From NCBI GenBank assembly GCA_951804985.1, contig OX638132.1, positions 84,758,696 through 84,822,695 on the forward strand: a DNA stretch of 64,000 bases. Reading direction: 5' to 3'. Shown in pieces: positions 1 through 10,112 of the stretch (the first letter of the stretch is position 1; the number at the start of each line of letters is the position of its first letter). A program made the translations under genes and the position numbers. This DNA comes from Dryomyza anilis. Taxonomy: Eukaryota > Arthropoda > Insecta > Diptera > Dryomyzidae. The notes beneath the pieces were generated by a model. The model was not told the origin of the DNA. It made no database searches and was given only the letters and a program-made list of their open reading frames with translations.

Positions 1-1295
1 AAGGCAGTTTTTTCTTTATCACCTTCTTCTACTAAGACCTGATGATAGCCACTTGCTAAATCTAAAGTTGAAAAATATCGACTGTGACCTAATTGATCTA
101 ATATTTCATCTATTCGTGGAATAGGAAATACCTGTTTTACGGTTACGTCATTTAATTTACGGAAATCTATGACAAGTCTCCATTTTTTGTTACCGTCTTT
201 GTCGCTCCTCTTCGGTACCAATAGTAATGGTGAATTCCAGGGTGATATGCTTGGCGATATAATGCCAGCATCTAACATTTTGTTAACCTGTCTATTAATT
301 TCCTCTCTATGTGTGTGTGGAAGTTTGTATTGCTTTTGGTTAATTGGTGGTTGATTCCATTGTGTTGTTATGTCGTGTTTAAGTATTGGCGTGTATGACA
401 GTTCGTCACCTTCTAAGTGAAAATCATCGTGATAAGAAATACAAAGATTTTGTAATGATGTGATTTCCTCCTTATTTAAAGATTCATCAATGTTAATTTT
501 TTCTAATAATCTATTAATCCTATTTTTTATATTCACTGAATTTATAGTATTTATTGTAGAATTGTTTGTATCTGATTCCCTATACTGATTAAAATTTGAA
601 AATTTCGGTTTAAAATTGTTGTCTATTATAATGTCCTTTTCTGTAGCATTTAATACTGAGACATAAACTTTATTTTTGTTAACATTCGATAAGCTTTCTC
701 CCAAATATACTCCAGGATAAATTTCTTGTTTATGTATTAATACAATTGGAATTTTTGTTTTTAGTGTAATTTCTACTATTTTTGCGGTTCTCGGCATGAT
801 TTTCATTTCATGATTGTAATAAATATTTTCTATGTCGGCTCGCGTTTTCATTGGTAATCGGATAGTGTGATTCTTTCCTTTATCGTAGAATGTTATGGTC
901 TTATTAATTGCGTTTATTACGGATCTGTTCCATATGTTATCCCGTCCTATTATTCCGTCTGCTGGTATTCCTTGTTCAAGAGATACTACATGCATTATTA
1001 AATGTAACCACTTTATATTACTGTGTTGTATATTGGTCGTGCCTAACGTCCTTACGCATCCACCAAAAGCCCCATTAAAATCTTTCTTACTATTTTTGTC
1101 AAATCCCGGTAGTTGTGTCAATGCACCTTCTTTTATTATGCTTGCATCTGCTCCTGAGTCTACTAGTAATATGAGTTTTCCATTTTTAGCTGCCTCGCAA
1201 GGTACTTCAATGAACACATCACTTACATTAGACAATTTGAAGCAGTCCCCCTTTCTATTGTATATTTTGTTAATTCTCTTTTTACAAGCTTTTAT
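1..1295 (-). CDS. pol: pol fragment: retropepsin and N-terminal reverse transcriptase (partial)
   Basis: An open minus-strand frame runs from 1295 to the left edge without a stop. It encodes an aspartic protease with the active-site motif LVDSGADAS (DSG codons at 1160-1152), then a spacer of about 250 residues, then the RT start: the conserved stretches WNSPLLLVPKR, WRLVIDFRKLN and LDLASGYHQV (bases 66-37) are typical of Ty3/gypsy RT. The catalytic YxDD box, RNase H and integrase lie outside the window. The frame has an in-phase stop at 1298-1296 just upstream and no natural start; pol of this class is made by frameshifting from gag, and here it is cut off from gag by the 3.4-kb insertion. 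Family identification is secure; function of this copy is unlikely. Confidence 0.92.
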   Translation of the reverse strand, partial: MKACKKRINKIYNRKGDCFKLSNVSDVFIEVPCEAAKNGKLILLVDSGADASIIKEGALTQLPGFDKNSKKDFNGAFGGCVRTLGTTNIQHSNIKWLHLIMHVVSLEQGIPADGIIGRDNIWNRSVINAINKTITFYDKGKNHTIRLPMKTRADIENIYYNHEMKIMPRTAKIVEITLKTKIPIVLIHKQEIYPGVYLGESLSNVNKNKVYVSVLNATEKDIIIDNNFKPKFSNFNQYRESDTNNSTINTINSVNIKNRINRLLEKINIDESLNKEEITSLQNLCISYHDDFHLEGDELSYTPILKHDITTQWNQPPINQKQYKLPHTHREEINRQVNKMLDAGIISPSISPWNSPLLLVPKRSDKDGNKKWRLVIDFRKLNDVTVKQVFPIPRIDEILDQLGHSRYFSTLDLASGYHQVLVEEGDKEKTA

Positions 1296-1317
1296 TTAAC
1301 TTCACTTGTTTGTACCT

Positions 1318-1353
1318 TTGTTCGTTTGTTCGTTTGTTCGTTTGTTCGTTTGT
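1318..1353. repeat. (TTCGTTTG)n microsatellite
   Basis: Four to five consecutive TTCGTTTG units sit next to the left boundary of the nested insertion. A related degenerate run on the other strand (ACGAACAAACGAACGG) lies at about 8743-8775. Confidence 0.85.
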
Positions 1354-1399
1354 TAGTATGTCGGGCACAAAAATATCAAATTTAACATACTTCCTTATT

Positions 1400-1795
1400 T
1401 CCGATCGAGTTGAAACTTGGAACACATATAGTATTCGATGTGGCACATATAAAAATAAATTTTAAAGTTCGAATTTTGGCCGATAGGGGGCGCTAAAACT
1501 ATTTTTAGACCGTGTGAGATCTGTTCTTTACCTAGAATGTTGAAATTTAGAATATGTATAGTTTTAGACACGGGGAAAAATGTGGCAAACTCAGAACTTT
1601 GAATTTTGTCCGCTAGGGGGCACATTTGCTATTAATGGACCCTCTAAAGTGCGTTCTTCACCTAGAAAATTGAAATTTAAAACATGTATAGTATTGGCAA
1701 CGGGTAAAAATTTGGCAAACTTAGAACTTCGAATTTTCTCCGCTAGAGGTCACATTAATTATTAATGGACCCTCTGAAATGTGATCTTCACCTAG
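1400..1795. repeat. 130-bp tandem repeat, three units
   Basis: The landmark GAATTTTG(G/T)CCG(A/C)TAGGGGG starts at 1471 and 1601, with a diverged copy at 1731: an exact 130-bp period. A looser set with a period near 125 bp, marked by CTCGGTAACC..TGAACCGATC, follows at about 2750-3270. No coding capacity is seen. Confidence 0.75.
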
Positions 1796-2149
1796 TAAGA
1801 TCAAATGCTTTTAATATAATAAATAAAACTGCTCATCCGATTTTCTTGAAATTTTTACCACAGATGCGGTATGATTTGGAAGGAATGATAGGATATATAT
1901 GGGCGGTATTGGACAAATAGGCGTGGCACCTCCCATACAACCTAAACTTTCAAATGATATAACTCGCCACTTTCACCAGCTACGAACATGAAACAAAAAA
2001 CTCAAATACAAAAAAAAAAATTAAAAGTAAAAACACAAAAGCAAAAGCACAAAACAAAAGCAAAAATACAAAAAATAAAATCAATAACATAAAACTAAAA
2101 ACCAAACTAAAGGAAAAACAAAAAAAAGGAAAGATAAAGAAAAACGAAC

Positions 2150-2585
2150 TCACCACACTAAAACTCACCACACTAAAACTCACCACAATAAAATTCACCA
2201 CACTAAAATTCATCACACTAAAATTCATCACACTAAAACTCACTACACTATAACTCACCACACTAAAATTCACCACAATAAAACTCCCCATATTATAACT
2301 CACCGCACTAAAACTCACAACACTATAACTCACCACACTGAAATTCACTACACTAAAATTTTCCACAATAAAATGTACAACATAAAAATTCACCGAACTA
2401 AAACTCTCCACAATAATATTCACCTTACTAAAACTCACTACACTCAAACTGACCACACTAAAACTCATCACACTAAAACTCACCACACTAATACTCACCA
2501 CACTAAAACTCACCACACCAAAATTCACCACACTAAAACTCACCACACCTAAACTCACCACATTAAAACTCACCACATTAAAACT
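2150..2585. repeat. 15-bp minisatellite (AAACTCACCACACTA)n
   Basis: Nearly 30 imperfect copies of a 15-bp unit of the form CTCACCACACTAAAA. Because 15 is a multiple of three, the minus strand reads as a false open frame of repeated S-V-V-S-F/N-F pentapeptides over about 140 residues; I treat this as a by-product of the repeat, not a gene. Confidence 0.92.
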
Positions 2586-3306
2586 TCTACTGGGAATAAC
2601 TCTACGGTGAAGAATTCTACGGGAAAGCGTTCTATGGAGAAGAATTGTACGTCTGTATAGTATTGAAGACTGAAATATGTCATATTTATTTATATGTTAT
2701 ATTTATTTACTTAGAGCTTTGATTTTCCATCGCTAGAGGACGTTAAGTACGAAATTTTATATCGCAGTAACCACTGAACAGATCTCTGTAAAACTTGGTG
2801 CAGTAATTCTTTCGAGCACGCAAATTAATGCAGTTCAGAAAGTAGTTCTAAATTTCATCAAGAGGGGGCGGTAAAGGCACAATTTTATATCTCGGTAACC
2901 ATTGAACCGATCTATGCAAAACTTCATTAAGTGACTTCTTCGGGACCCGAATTTAACATATCGTCGTTGTAGAACGAAAAGTCACAAACTACATTTTTAT
3001 GAATAATTTAAATTTCTAGTTTGTTGATTAATACTATATGCGGGTACCAAATCTAACATACTCTAGAGTGTAGTTATAAATTATATCGATAGAGGGTGTT
3101 AAGATCAAAATTTTATATCTCGGTTATCACTTAACTGATCTCGACAATGCTTGGTACAGGAAATCGTTGTGGAAATTTTCAAAGACTAGAAAGTAGTTCA
3201 AATTACATCGACAGAAGGTGTTAAGGGCAAAAATTATAACTCGGTAACCGCTGAACCGATCAATGCAAAATAATAACTCTAATGACCATATAACGACTAA
3301 AAAAGT

Positions 3307-4695
3307 AAAAATAAAAAAACTAATAAAAAAAAACTTTTTAAAAATCAAGCTTTTATAAAAATCTGTACTAAAAAATTAAAAATAAATTTACTAAAAATAT
3401 AAAATATATTTATAGTAGGTATGAATAATGAATACATGTTAAATATGAAATAAATTAAATTAAATCTTATTCAAATTATATTATTAAGATATACGTTTAT
3501 AAGAAATAAATTTTAAAATTTAATAAGAGGTTTCCAAATATAAAAATAAAAGCGTGCGGCGAAAATATTATAAATTACCATCATATTACATTTGTAAATA
3601 TGTAGCTTAAATATGAATTTTAACTATCAAACTATATATATATATATATCTTATACATCACAAACCTACAACTCTTTATATTTTAAATCTCGCAACCGCT
3701 CAGCACACTATAACTCTTCACAGCATAAGGCAAGATTGTATAGGATATATCACGTCCCGTTGTCCACTTACACCCAGATTCTACATGACGATTATAATAT
3801 AAAATATGAGCTTTTACTTCAATTTTCAAAACTATGTACTACTTTTATAAGTCGAGAGTTGTAGCATTTTAAAAGGTTTGCTTATTTGACAGGTGCCACA
3901 AACCTCTGTGAAATTACAACCCTTTATGGCAAGGAGATATATCGTCGGTGATACTGCAAAACCGTCTAACTGCATGTGAGAATTACGCCTAATTTTGATT
4001 TATAATCGGGTTTTTAATGATGTGTTGATCGGATAAATTAGAAATTAGGCATACTTAATTTGTATGAATTAAGTGCAAAATTGAGATTGAAAATAGTTTT
4101 GTTTCTTCTGTAAAATTCTTTTTGTAAGAGGTATTCGAAAATGTAGATAGACGGTTTTGCAATATCACCGACGATATAACGTTAATCTACATCATTTAGC
4201 CAAATTACATGAATTAAATTAAGTACATAAATAAATATTTCTAATTAAAAGATAAGTTTTACCAGATTATCCTGAGGTAAAAACATAACATAGCTTCCGA
4301 TATCAGCACTGTCTACAAAACTCATAGATTCTTCCATACAGATCTACCCCTTCTCCAAAATTATATTGAAAACTATTGCAAAGTTGAATTAAATTGCAAA
4401 GTTTATTAGTGCTAGAGTTGGACTGTAATATTCAATAATTTTGCCGCACGCTTTTATTTTTGTATTTGGAAACCTCTTAGTAAATTTTAAAATTTATTTC
4501 TTATAAACGTATATCTTAATAATATAATTTGAATAAGATTTAATTTAATTTATTTCATATTTAACATGTATTCATTATTCATACCTACTATAAATATATT
4601 TTATATTTTTAGTAAATTTATTTTTAATTTTTTAGTACAGATTTTTATAAAAGCTTGATTTTTAAAAAGTTTTTTTTTATTAGTTTTTTTATTTA
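3307..4695. mobile_element. long terminal inverted repeat element, about 1.39 kb
   Basis: Arms of about 250 bp at 3307-3560 and 4443-4695 are near-perfect inverted copies (inner ends AGCGTGCGGC / GCCGCACGCT). The roughly 880 bp between them has no convincing gene; an 83-residue frame at 3613-3864 shows nothing recognisable. Long arms and lack of coding suggest a non-autonomous foldback-type element. Its right arm runs directly into the retrotransposon reading frame. Confidence 0.8.
3938..4178. mobile_element. MITE of about 240 bp nested in the long-TIR element
   Basis: 31-bp terminal inverted repeats, TATATCGTCGGTGATACTGC.. at 3938-3968 and its complement at 4148-4178, differing at about one position. 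It is a fourth nesting level: MITE in long-TIR element in larger insertion in gypsy element. Flanks are AT-rich, so the target duplication cannot be fixed. Confidence 0.8.
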
Positions 4696-5153
4696 ATCCA
4701 CTCAACTGTTGTCTGATTTTTTTATCATAACATGTTATAAAATTTTCAAACTTTTTCAACATTCCTGTAAACATATTGTTCACCTTTTGACCTATTTGCA
4801 TTTCTTCCAATACACATCTTTGCCGATTAGTTTCATCTGCTACTAATTTAATCATTTTTGCCCCTATTGCTATTATCATATATATAAAGAAATGTATTAA
4901 TGCGAAAATTACCATTGTCACTCCCTCACAATCAAACCACGGTGGATCAATATGTGTATCAACGGTCACTTCAGACGTCTGATTTGCAATATTTTCCTCC
5001 ACCGGTTTTCTCTTATTTTTAGGAGTTTGAGTAGTTAATGTGATCACAGACCCTTCAGCCTTATGATTTACTATTTCTACCCTTTTTGACCTAATTTTGC
5101 TATTTTTAATGGGTCCCCAGCTTACTGGCCTTGGCTGGGCCCCTGGTAGTTTC
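4687..5153 (-). CDS. post-frameshift frame between gag and protease, with a membrane-like segment
   Basis: The -1 frame relative to gag is open from the slippery site and continues to the nested insertion (it runs on into the inserted arm, stopping at 4601). It has no ATG, fitting expression by frameshifting. Within the part downstream of codon GTG at 5047-5045, residues about 43-63 are a strongly hydrophobic stretch (VTMVIFALIHFFIYMIIAIG) that looks like a transmembrane helix, followed by a charged, helical region. I do not recognise the domain. If retained in pol it would be an unusual N-terminal extension before the protease. After the insertion the protease resumes in another phase, so this copy is disrupted. 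Confidence 0.5.
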
Positions 5154-5155
5154 CC
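5111..5155 (-). promoter_or_regulatory. -1 programmed ribosomal frameshift signal at the gag-pol junction
   Basis: On the minus strand gag is read AAG GGA AAC, placing a canonical X-XXY-YYZ heptamer G-GGA-AAC at 5155-5149. After a 6-base spacer (TACCAG) a GC-rich hairpin follows: GGGCCCAGC (5142-5134) pairs with GCTGGG-GA-CCC (5121-5111), with a two-base bulge and a 12-base loop that contains the gag stop codon (5124-5122). The -1 frame is open beyond. Slippery site, spacer and stem all fit the established retroviral model. Confidence 0.82.
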
Positions 5156-6867
5156 TTGTTTTGATCATTATTCTCCCTTGCCAGATAATCCCTCTTGGCG
5201 TAGCAATCAGCTTCTACATGACCAAGTCTACGACACCAATCACATTTTAAATTATTTCTAGGGGTATTCCCATTCCTATTGTTATTATTTCTATTATTAT
5301 TATTATTATTAGTACGGTACGTAGTGTTATGTCCTGCTTGCAAATTGTTGTTTAAAAATTCCCTATTAACGACTGGATGGTTTTGTGTACGTCCAAACCC
5401 TTCATTATTTTGAGCTTCTAATCTAATGGAAGCACACCTCCAACTAGATTCGTGCCCATATTTTTCACACTCTATACAAAACGGTGTGTTTTTCCGCGTA
5501 ATACATTCGTCTCGTGTATGTCCTTTTTTCTGGCAAAAAGAGCATGTTGGTCGTATTTTTGATCCTTCTGTTTTATTTTGTGTTGATATTTTGTGATTTA
5601 GTGGGGTAGCTTGAAAATGATTTTTTTGAATACTATTCGTTGGACTGGTTACAGATCGTTGTTCGAAACTGTACACTTCCTCGGGGAACCTCGGACCCCC
5701 TTGAATTGTTATCTGGGCGTTTAATGCTTCATCTAATAAATCATTCAAGTTTTCTGCTTTGCTACTTAATAATAGAACCTTTATTGTCGGATCTTTTACA
5801 CCTACCTTGAATGCTGTCAGAACTGAGTGTACTAGTTCCGTATTAAAAACATCTGTAGGTAGATTTTTATTTTTGTACCTTGAATCTGCTATTTCATTAG
5901 CGTTTGCCCATAATCTTTCTAATCTCCTTGCAAATGTTCTCAGACTTTCACCATCCGTCTGATATGCTTTTCTAATACTATCCTGAACCGAATCTAACGT
6001 AGTCATTTTTAAATATGTATTTCTTAGAACGTCAAATAACTCCTCTAAATCATTGAACTTTCTTGTGCGGACTAGATCATAAGCGTCACCAAGAAGATGC
6101 AGTTTGACACAGCTAATGAATTCTTCTTTGTTTTCTTTTGTAATTTTTAGACTTGCGAACGCACAAGCGTCCATGAATCTATAAAGTTCAGTTTTAACGG
6201 ATGGTGATTCCGATCCCATAAAAAATGGAACCACACTTCCTACGTATTTCGACACAGTATCTAACGACATTTCTAATGTTGTTTCCGGTGCTGTTATTTT
6301 ATCAAATTTTCCTTCAATCTGTAATGCCTCCTTATGATATAATGATGTTTCGTGGGCTAGCTTAACTTCTGATTCTAAAAATCTGATTTTCGAATCTAAT
6401 TCCCTTACTTTATTATTTGCTTCTTCTAATGTTTCGAATTCTAGTCTGGGCTGTTGGCTCAGTGCTCGTTCAATTGATTCGTCCGAAATATCTTTATTTT
6501 TCAGCAAAGTTCTTAATTTTTCGTTTTCTTCCTCTATTCCACTAGCCTGATCTAACAACTCCTGCCTTTCTTCTACAATATCGTTTAATTTTTTATTTAA
6601 TGCAGTAAATTCCCCTTTCCACTCTTCTAACTCTTTTATTTTATGAGCACTTTTATGTTCCAAGAAGTATACTAATTGTTCAAAAACTACGTCAACTCTT
6701 TCGACTTCTGAGTATACCCGTGTGGAACTGACTTTATTTTTTATTAATTCTAAAGTTTCTTTATTGTTAACTTCCGTACTAATTTGATTCCACAATTTCT
6801 CAGTAAATCTGCCAAGTTGTCCTAATATATTTCTATATGCTACTTCCAATTCCTCAAAGTTCGCCAT
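5122..6867 (-). CDS. gag: Gag polyprotein of Ty3/gypsy element
   Basis: A 581-residue intact frame starting at ATG (6867-6865), the first codon after the untranslated leader and about 220 bases from the primer-binding site. Residues about 65-190 are rich in E, K and L heptads and should form a coiled coil. Residues about 200-400 resemble the helical capsid region of retrotransposon Gag. The C-terminal nucleocapsid part has three zinc knuckles: CX2CX4HX4C at about 442-455, a variant CX2CX4HX5C at 464-478, and CX2CX4HX4C at 542-555, separated by an Asn-rich linker (about 518-540). The frame ends at TAA 5124-5122 inside the frameshift hairpin. It would assemble particles and package element RNA. 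Intactness is notable next to a wrecked pol. Extra N-terminal coiled coil makes it longer than many fly Gags. Confidence 0.92.
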   Translation of the reverse strand: MANFEELEVAYRNILGQLGRFTEKLWNQISTEVNNKETLELIKNKVSSTRVYSEVERVDVVFEQLVYFLEHKSAHKIKELEEWKGEFTALNKKLNDIVEERQELLDQASGIEEENEKLRTLLKNKDISDESIERALSQQPRLEFETLEEANNKVRELDSKIRFLESEVKLAHETSLYHKEALQIEGKFDKITAPETTLEMSLDTVSKYVGSVVPFFMGSESPSVKTELYRFMDACAFASLKITKENKEEFISCVKLHLLGDAYDLVRTRKFNDLEELFDVLRNTYLKMTTLDSVQDSIRKAYQTDGESLRTFARRLERLWANANEIADSRYKNKNLPTDVFNTELVHSVLTAFKVGVKDPTIKVLLLSSKAENLNDLLDEALNAQITIQGGPRFPEEVYSFEQRSVTSPTNSIQKNHFQATPLNHKISTQNKTEGSKIRPTCSFCQKKGHTRDECITRKNTPFCIECEKYGHESSWRCASIRLEAQNNEGFGRTQNHPVVNREFLNNNLQAGHNTTYRTNNNNNNRNNNNRNGNTPRNNLKCDWCRRLGHVEADCYAKRDYLARENNDQNKGNYQGPSQGQ

Positions 6868-7086
6868 ATAATCATTAAAATTTTCAATTAAAATTTATAA
6901 ATTTGTTTAATTTCATTCTTTCTATAATTTAATTTCACCATTTATTTACTGCTTTCACTCAAACTCACTAAAATTTATTCAATATTTAATTATACCTTCC
7001 TTTCCACTTCTGTGTTTCTTCATTTATTTTTTTGTTAATTCTCCTTCAAATTCGTCCTTCAGTCCTTTTTGTAGATTCTTGAAAAA

Positions 7087-7098
7087 CCGGCTGCGCCA
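7087..7098 (-). other. retrotransposon primer-binding site (tRNA-Ser type)
   Basis: The minus strand reads TGGCGCAGCCGG three bases inside the LTR end. This matches, with one mismatch, the complement of the 3' end of fly tRNA-Ser(AGA/TGA) plus CCA (TGGCGCAGTCGG), the primer used by the 17.6/297 group. It does not match the tRNA-Ser(GCT) genes found in this window, whose complement would begin TGGCGACGAGG. Confidence 0.75.
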
Positions 7099-7101
7099 AA
7101 A

Positions 7102-7757
7102 TGTTGCGGGCTCCAGGGGTCTTTTTGTACTTGCCTTTATTAATGAAACCGTCAGTGACAATATTCCCTCGAAGTCCACAATTCTTTCCTAACATTTATT
7201 ATTAAATAAAAACGCAAGGATATTTTAGACTTGCTTTATACTTTTATTAATTATTTTTAAGTATTTTTACAAGCTTGAGTTTAAACTGAAAACACGTCTG
7301 CACTCTAAGGCAGTTAAAATCATAATGCTTAAAATCTATACTTAACCTCTACTCATCACCTCGGTATCGTGCGACTCACGAACCCCTTGCTTATACTTAT
7401 TTCTTAAAACACAACTCATAAATGCAAGCAAGCATATTCTTAAATCTACGTACTACTAAAAACCTCATAAACCCCACATCAGATATTTACTAATATTGTG
7501 AAATCATTAACTGAGAAAATTCCAATGTGCTAAATTGGTTCCCATGCTGGCGTTAGTCTTGACTTAAATTACAACCAATGCTTTTGTTGTTGCTTTTAAA
7601 CAGACGGCACACTTGCTAGCGTGTGCCTTGGATCAAATTGCAACCAGTGCATTTTTCGTTGCTTTCAAGCGGACTTAATTTTATATCCTGAAAGTATGCA
7701 CTCATAAACATTATGTACTTGTTCCAGTTACGTCGTAAACGTTATGTTAAGTTAACA
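7102..7757 (-). repeat. 5' long terminal repeat of the gypsy element
   Basis: On the minus strand the proposed LTR begins TGTTAACTTAAC at 7757 and ends ..CGCAACA at 7102, giving TGTT..AACA inverted ends, directly followed by TTT and the primer-binding site. A minus-strand AATAAA (plus 7141-7136) lies near its end as expected for a polyadenylation signal. Two imperfect direct repeats around 7570-7605 and 7637-7672 (A-T-A-C-A-A-C-C-A-A/G-T-G-C type) lie in U3. The right boundary is inferred, since the partner LTR is outside the window. Confidence 0.65.
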
Positions 7758-9924
7758 TGCATCTGTTATTGTGCTTTTAGATTTGAACTTTATGTGCATA
7801 CTGGTTATGTGCAGGCTTTCTGAAATACAACAAAAAAACGTTTCTGATTCACAACAATACACATACAAAAATTGTTTTAAAGTCTAGACAAAATAATATG
7901 GATGCAGCATACATCATTTTTCAGCTACAGCCTAATGAAAAGTTTGACAGCATTTCATATTATAGACAATTGTTGCTTCTTATTTGCATTTATAGCCTTC
8001 GAGTATGTTAATTTATTTATTGACCAACTCAATGTATCGGTTGTACCCAACATACTACTCCAATATTTCCAATGCATTTTCCATTTTGAAGGGTGATTTT
8101 ACCAGTTCGATAATGTCAAACCGTATGCGTTGGAGTTCATGCATAATTTTGCATATGAAATGAATTAAGAAATTGACAATTTTCAACGACTGCAATGAAT
8201 TTTGTTTTAAATTGCACGAACATTTTAAAATCCATTAATAGAAAAATCAAAAATAAAATCAATCCAACTACTTTTCGATAGTATTTCATTTATCTATTAC
8301 GTTTGATTTACAGACACATTAAACATGCGCAATGATTTCTCAATTGGCCATTTATTACAATCGTACGTTTAATCTTTGTTGAAATGTCCTTGTCGTATCC
8401 TTTTTTTTTGTATTTTGGTTTGGTTAGATTCCCCCGAGAAGCATCATCATCATCAGTATTAAGGGCAAACTTTGCAATGCTTAATTCGCCAAATTGACTA
8501 CAAATAAGTGAGCAATTCACAAGCAAACTCTTGACTTACAATTCAAGAATTTCACTGATACTTTATTTTTTTTTATTTTTTTTCTTTTGTAGTACTTGCT
8601 GCCACGTTGTTCTTTGCCTGTGTCCGGCCGAGCACAATAGGCGGATGCAGCGTTTATGTGTGTCCGACCCATTGACGACCTTTATTGTCGGCCATAAAGT
8701 ATAATCTTTAGCTGACAAACTTCGCCAACATCGAATGGTTGAACGAACAAACGAACGGACAAACGAACGAACGAATTGGCAGCAGGATACGTTCTACGAA
8801 CGACACTCAAGCTAAAGAAAAAGGATACGTTATGGCGGATGTGAAACTCATCCATTTAAACGTTGTCTACAAGTTTTCAACATGCGTTTGCCGTTTTGTC
8901 GGCTCACCTTAAGTATTGTAGGGTTTAGAGGCACCCATCTTCTATCTTTCGTTTCTCTTATATGTTGGCGTAGTTTGTAAGATTTTTCATCGCGGCGCCA
9001 AGCAGACGTTGAAATACTCTGTAATCGATTAAAATAGTCGTTGTCGTCGTCATCGTCGTCGTCGGCGTGGTTGCTGAGGTGGCTTTGTTGCTGTGGGTTG
9101 TGGAGTTTCGATATTTGTTCAATACTTTGTTCCCGGTTTTAGAGTTTATCGTCTCTAACCACTACTCACTGTTTATGCTCCACAAGATGAAGCAGTTTTC
9201 CCAAGACTCCTGACAGGTCCATGAGAAAGTAGCGCTGTGTTTAACAGGCGTTCAAACTGAATTCTTTGGCACAGTGGAGAATTTTTATATAAAATTTTTA
9301 CTTAGTACAACACTTTTATTCATAATTTCTGAACCCGTCGACATGCTATTCTCTTTAAAGTCGTAAATAATAGGTACAATATACACGTTTAATTTAAATT
9401 TTGGAAAATTTTAGATATGTCCTATTAAAGCAACATGGAATAGAAATTTTATGCCATCTTTTTGGCAATTTTATTATCAGTAAAATGAGAAATTAATATT
9501 TGAATTTGCTTCTGGAATTCGTTTGCTTCCAAATTTCATTAAAATCTGATATGGTGCTGCCAATCACTTGGTTGATTGGTATGGAATGACGCATATACAC
9601 AGGGTGTTTGGTTCATCGATGTCATTAATTCAGGGGGTCATTCTATGACTCAAAAAAATAAAAAAATATTAAATAAAAAAATGTCTAACATCTACTTAAA
9701 ACTGCATGTCAGTAATATAACCTAGTCAAGAAAATTGATTACAAAGTAAAATCTGTTAATAAATTAATATCAATTTTGCACTCATATTTTAAACAATTAA
9801 ATACCTTTTCAATGATGTATCACATCTACGAACCCCATGATTTACATATTTTTTAAAATGTACTGTTTAATTATTTCTGCAGCATAACTTAAGAGTTTTA
9901 AATTACTGTTAATGGTTACAAAGT
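7758..9924. other. no gene seen; unique DNA with GC-richer block at about 8575-9250
   Basis: AT-rich unique sequence. The block near 8575-9250 is GC-richer and contains CGGCCATAAAGT, CGAAC-type short repeats, a GTCGTCGTCATCGTCGTCGTCGG run (about 9040-9064), and few stop-poor frames. It could be a conserved regulatory block or an untranslated exon, but nothing identifies it. Confidence 0.35.
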
Positions 9925-10112
9925 ACTAAATTAGAAAAATATGAAATTTAAAATATTTTTTATTATAAAACGTTTTTAATGTGAACTTTAAGGATCCAAT
10001 AGATTGATATCATCTACCGCCTCACGTTTCATTTTAATTCATACTCAAAATTCACCTTAAAAACGTTTTATATTAAAAAAAATATTTTTTATTTCATATT
10101 TTTTTGTGTTAG
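9925..10112. repeat. inverted repeat with arms of about 65 bp
   Basis: The arm at about 9930-9996 (AAATATGAAATTTAAAATAT.. to GTGAACTTTA) is complementary to about 10044-10112, with a loop of roughly 45 bases. It would fold as a hairpin and is probably a small foldback MITE. Confidence 0.65.

Larger units (their letters stand above)
1300..4686. mobile_element. nested insertion inside pol, flanked by possible 10-bp duplication
   Basis: The sequence TTTTATTTAA occurs at 1290-1299 and again at 4687-4696, exactly where the retrotransposon reading frames are lost and regained. Everything between looks non-retroviral: a GTTCGTTT microsatellite, 130-bp tandem repeats, a 15-bp minisatellite and a long-TIR element. 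The duplication is AT-rich, so it could be coincidence, and the segment may be two adjacent insertions (1300-3306 and 3307-4695) rather than one. Confidence 0.5.
1..7757 (-). mobile_element. Ty3/gypsy LTR retrotransposon, 5' part, with nested insertion
   Basis: Read on the minus strand from right to left the order is LTR (7757-7102), primer-binding site, gag, -1 frameshift site, pol with aspartic protease and the start of reverse transcriptase; the element continues beyond base 1. A tRNA-Ser-type primer-binding site and gag-protease-RT order are typical of 17.6/297-like gypsy elements of flies, though no envelope region is in view so an errantivirus cannot be claimed. Pol is interrupted by foreign DNA at 1300-4686, so this copy cannot make a normal Gag-Pol. 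Gag itself is intact over 581 codons, which suggests the copy is not ancient. Confidence 0.9.

Noticed and set aside
1980..2576. 198-codon minus-strand frame of repeated S-V-V-S-F
   Set aside because: Fully explained by a 15-bp minisatellite and an A-rich strip; no start context or domain.
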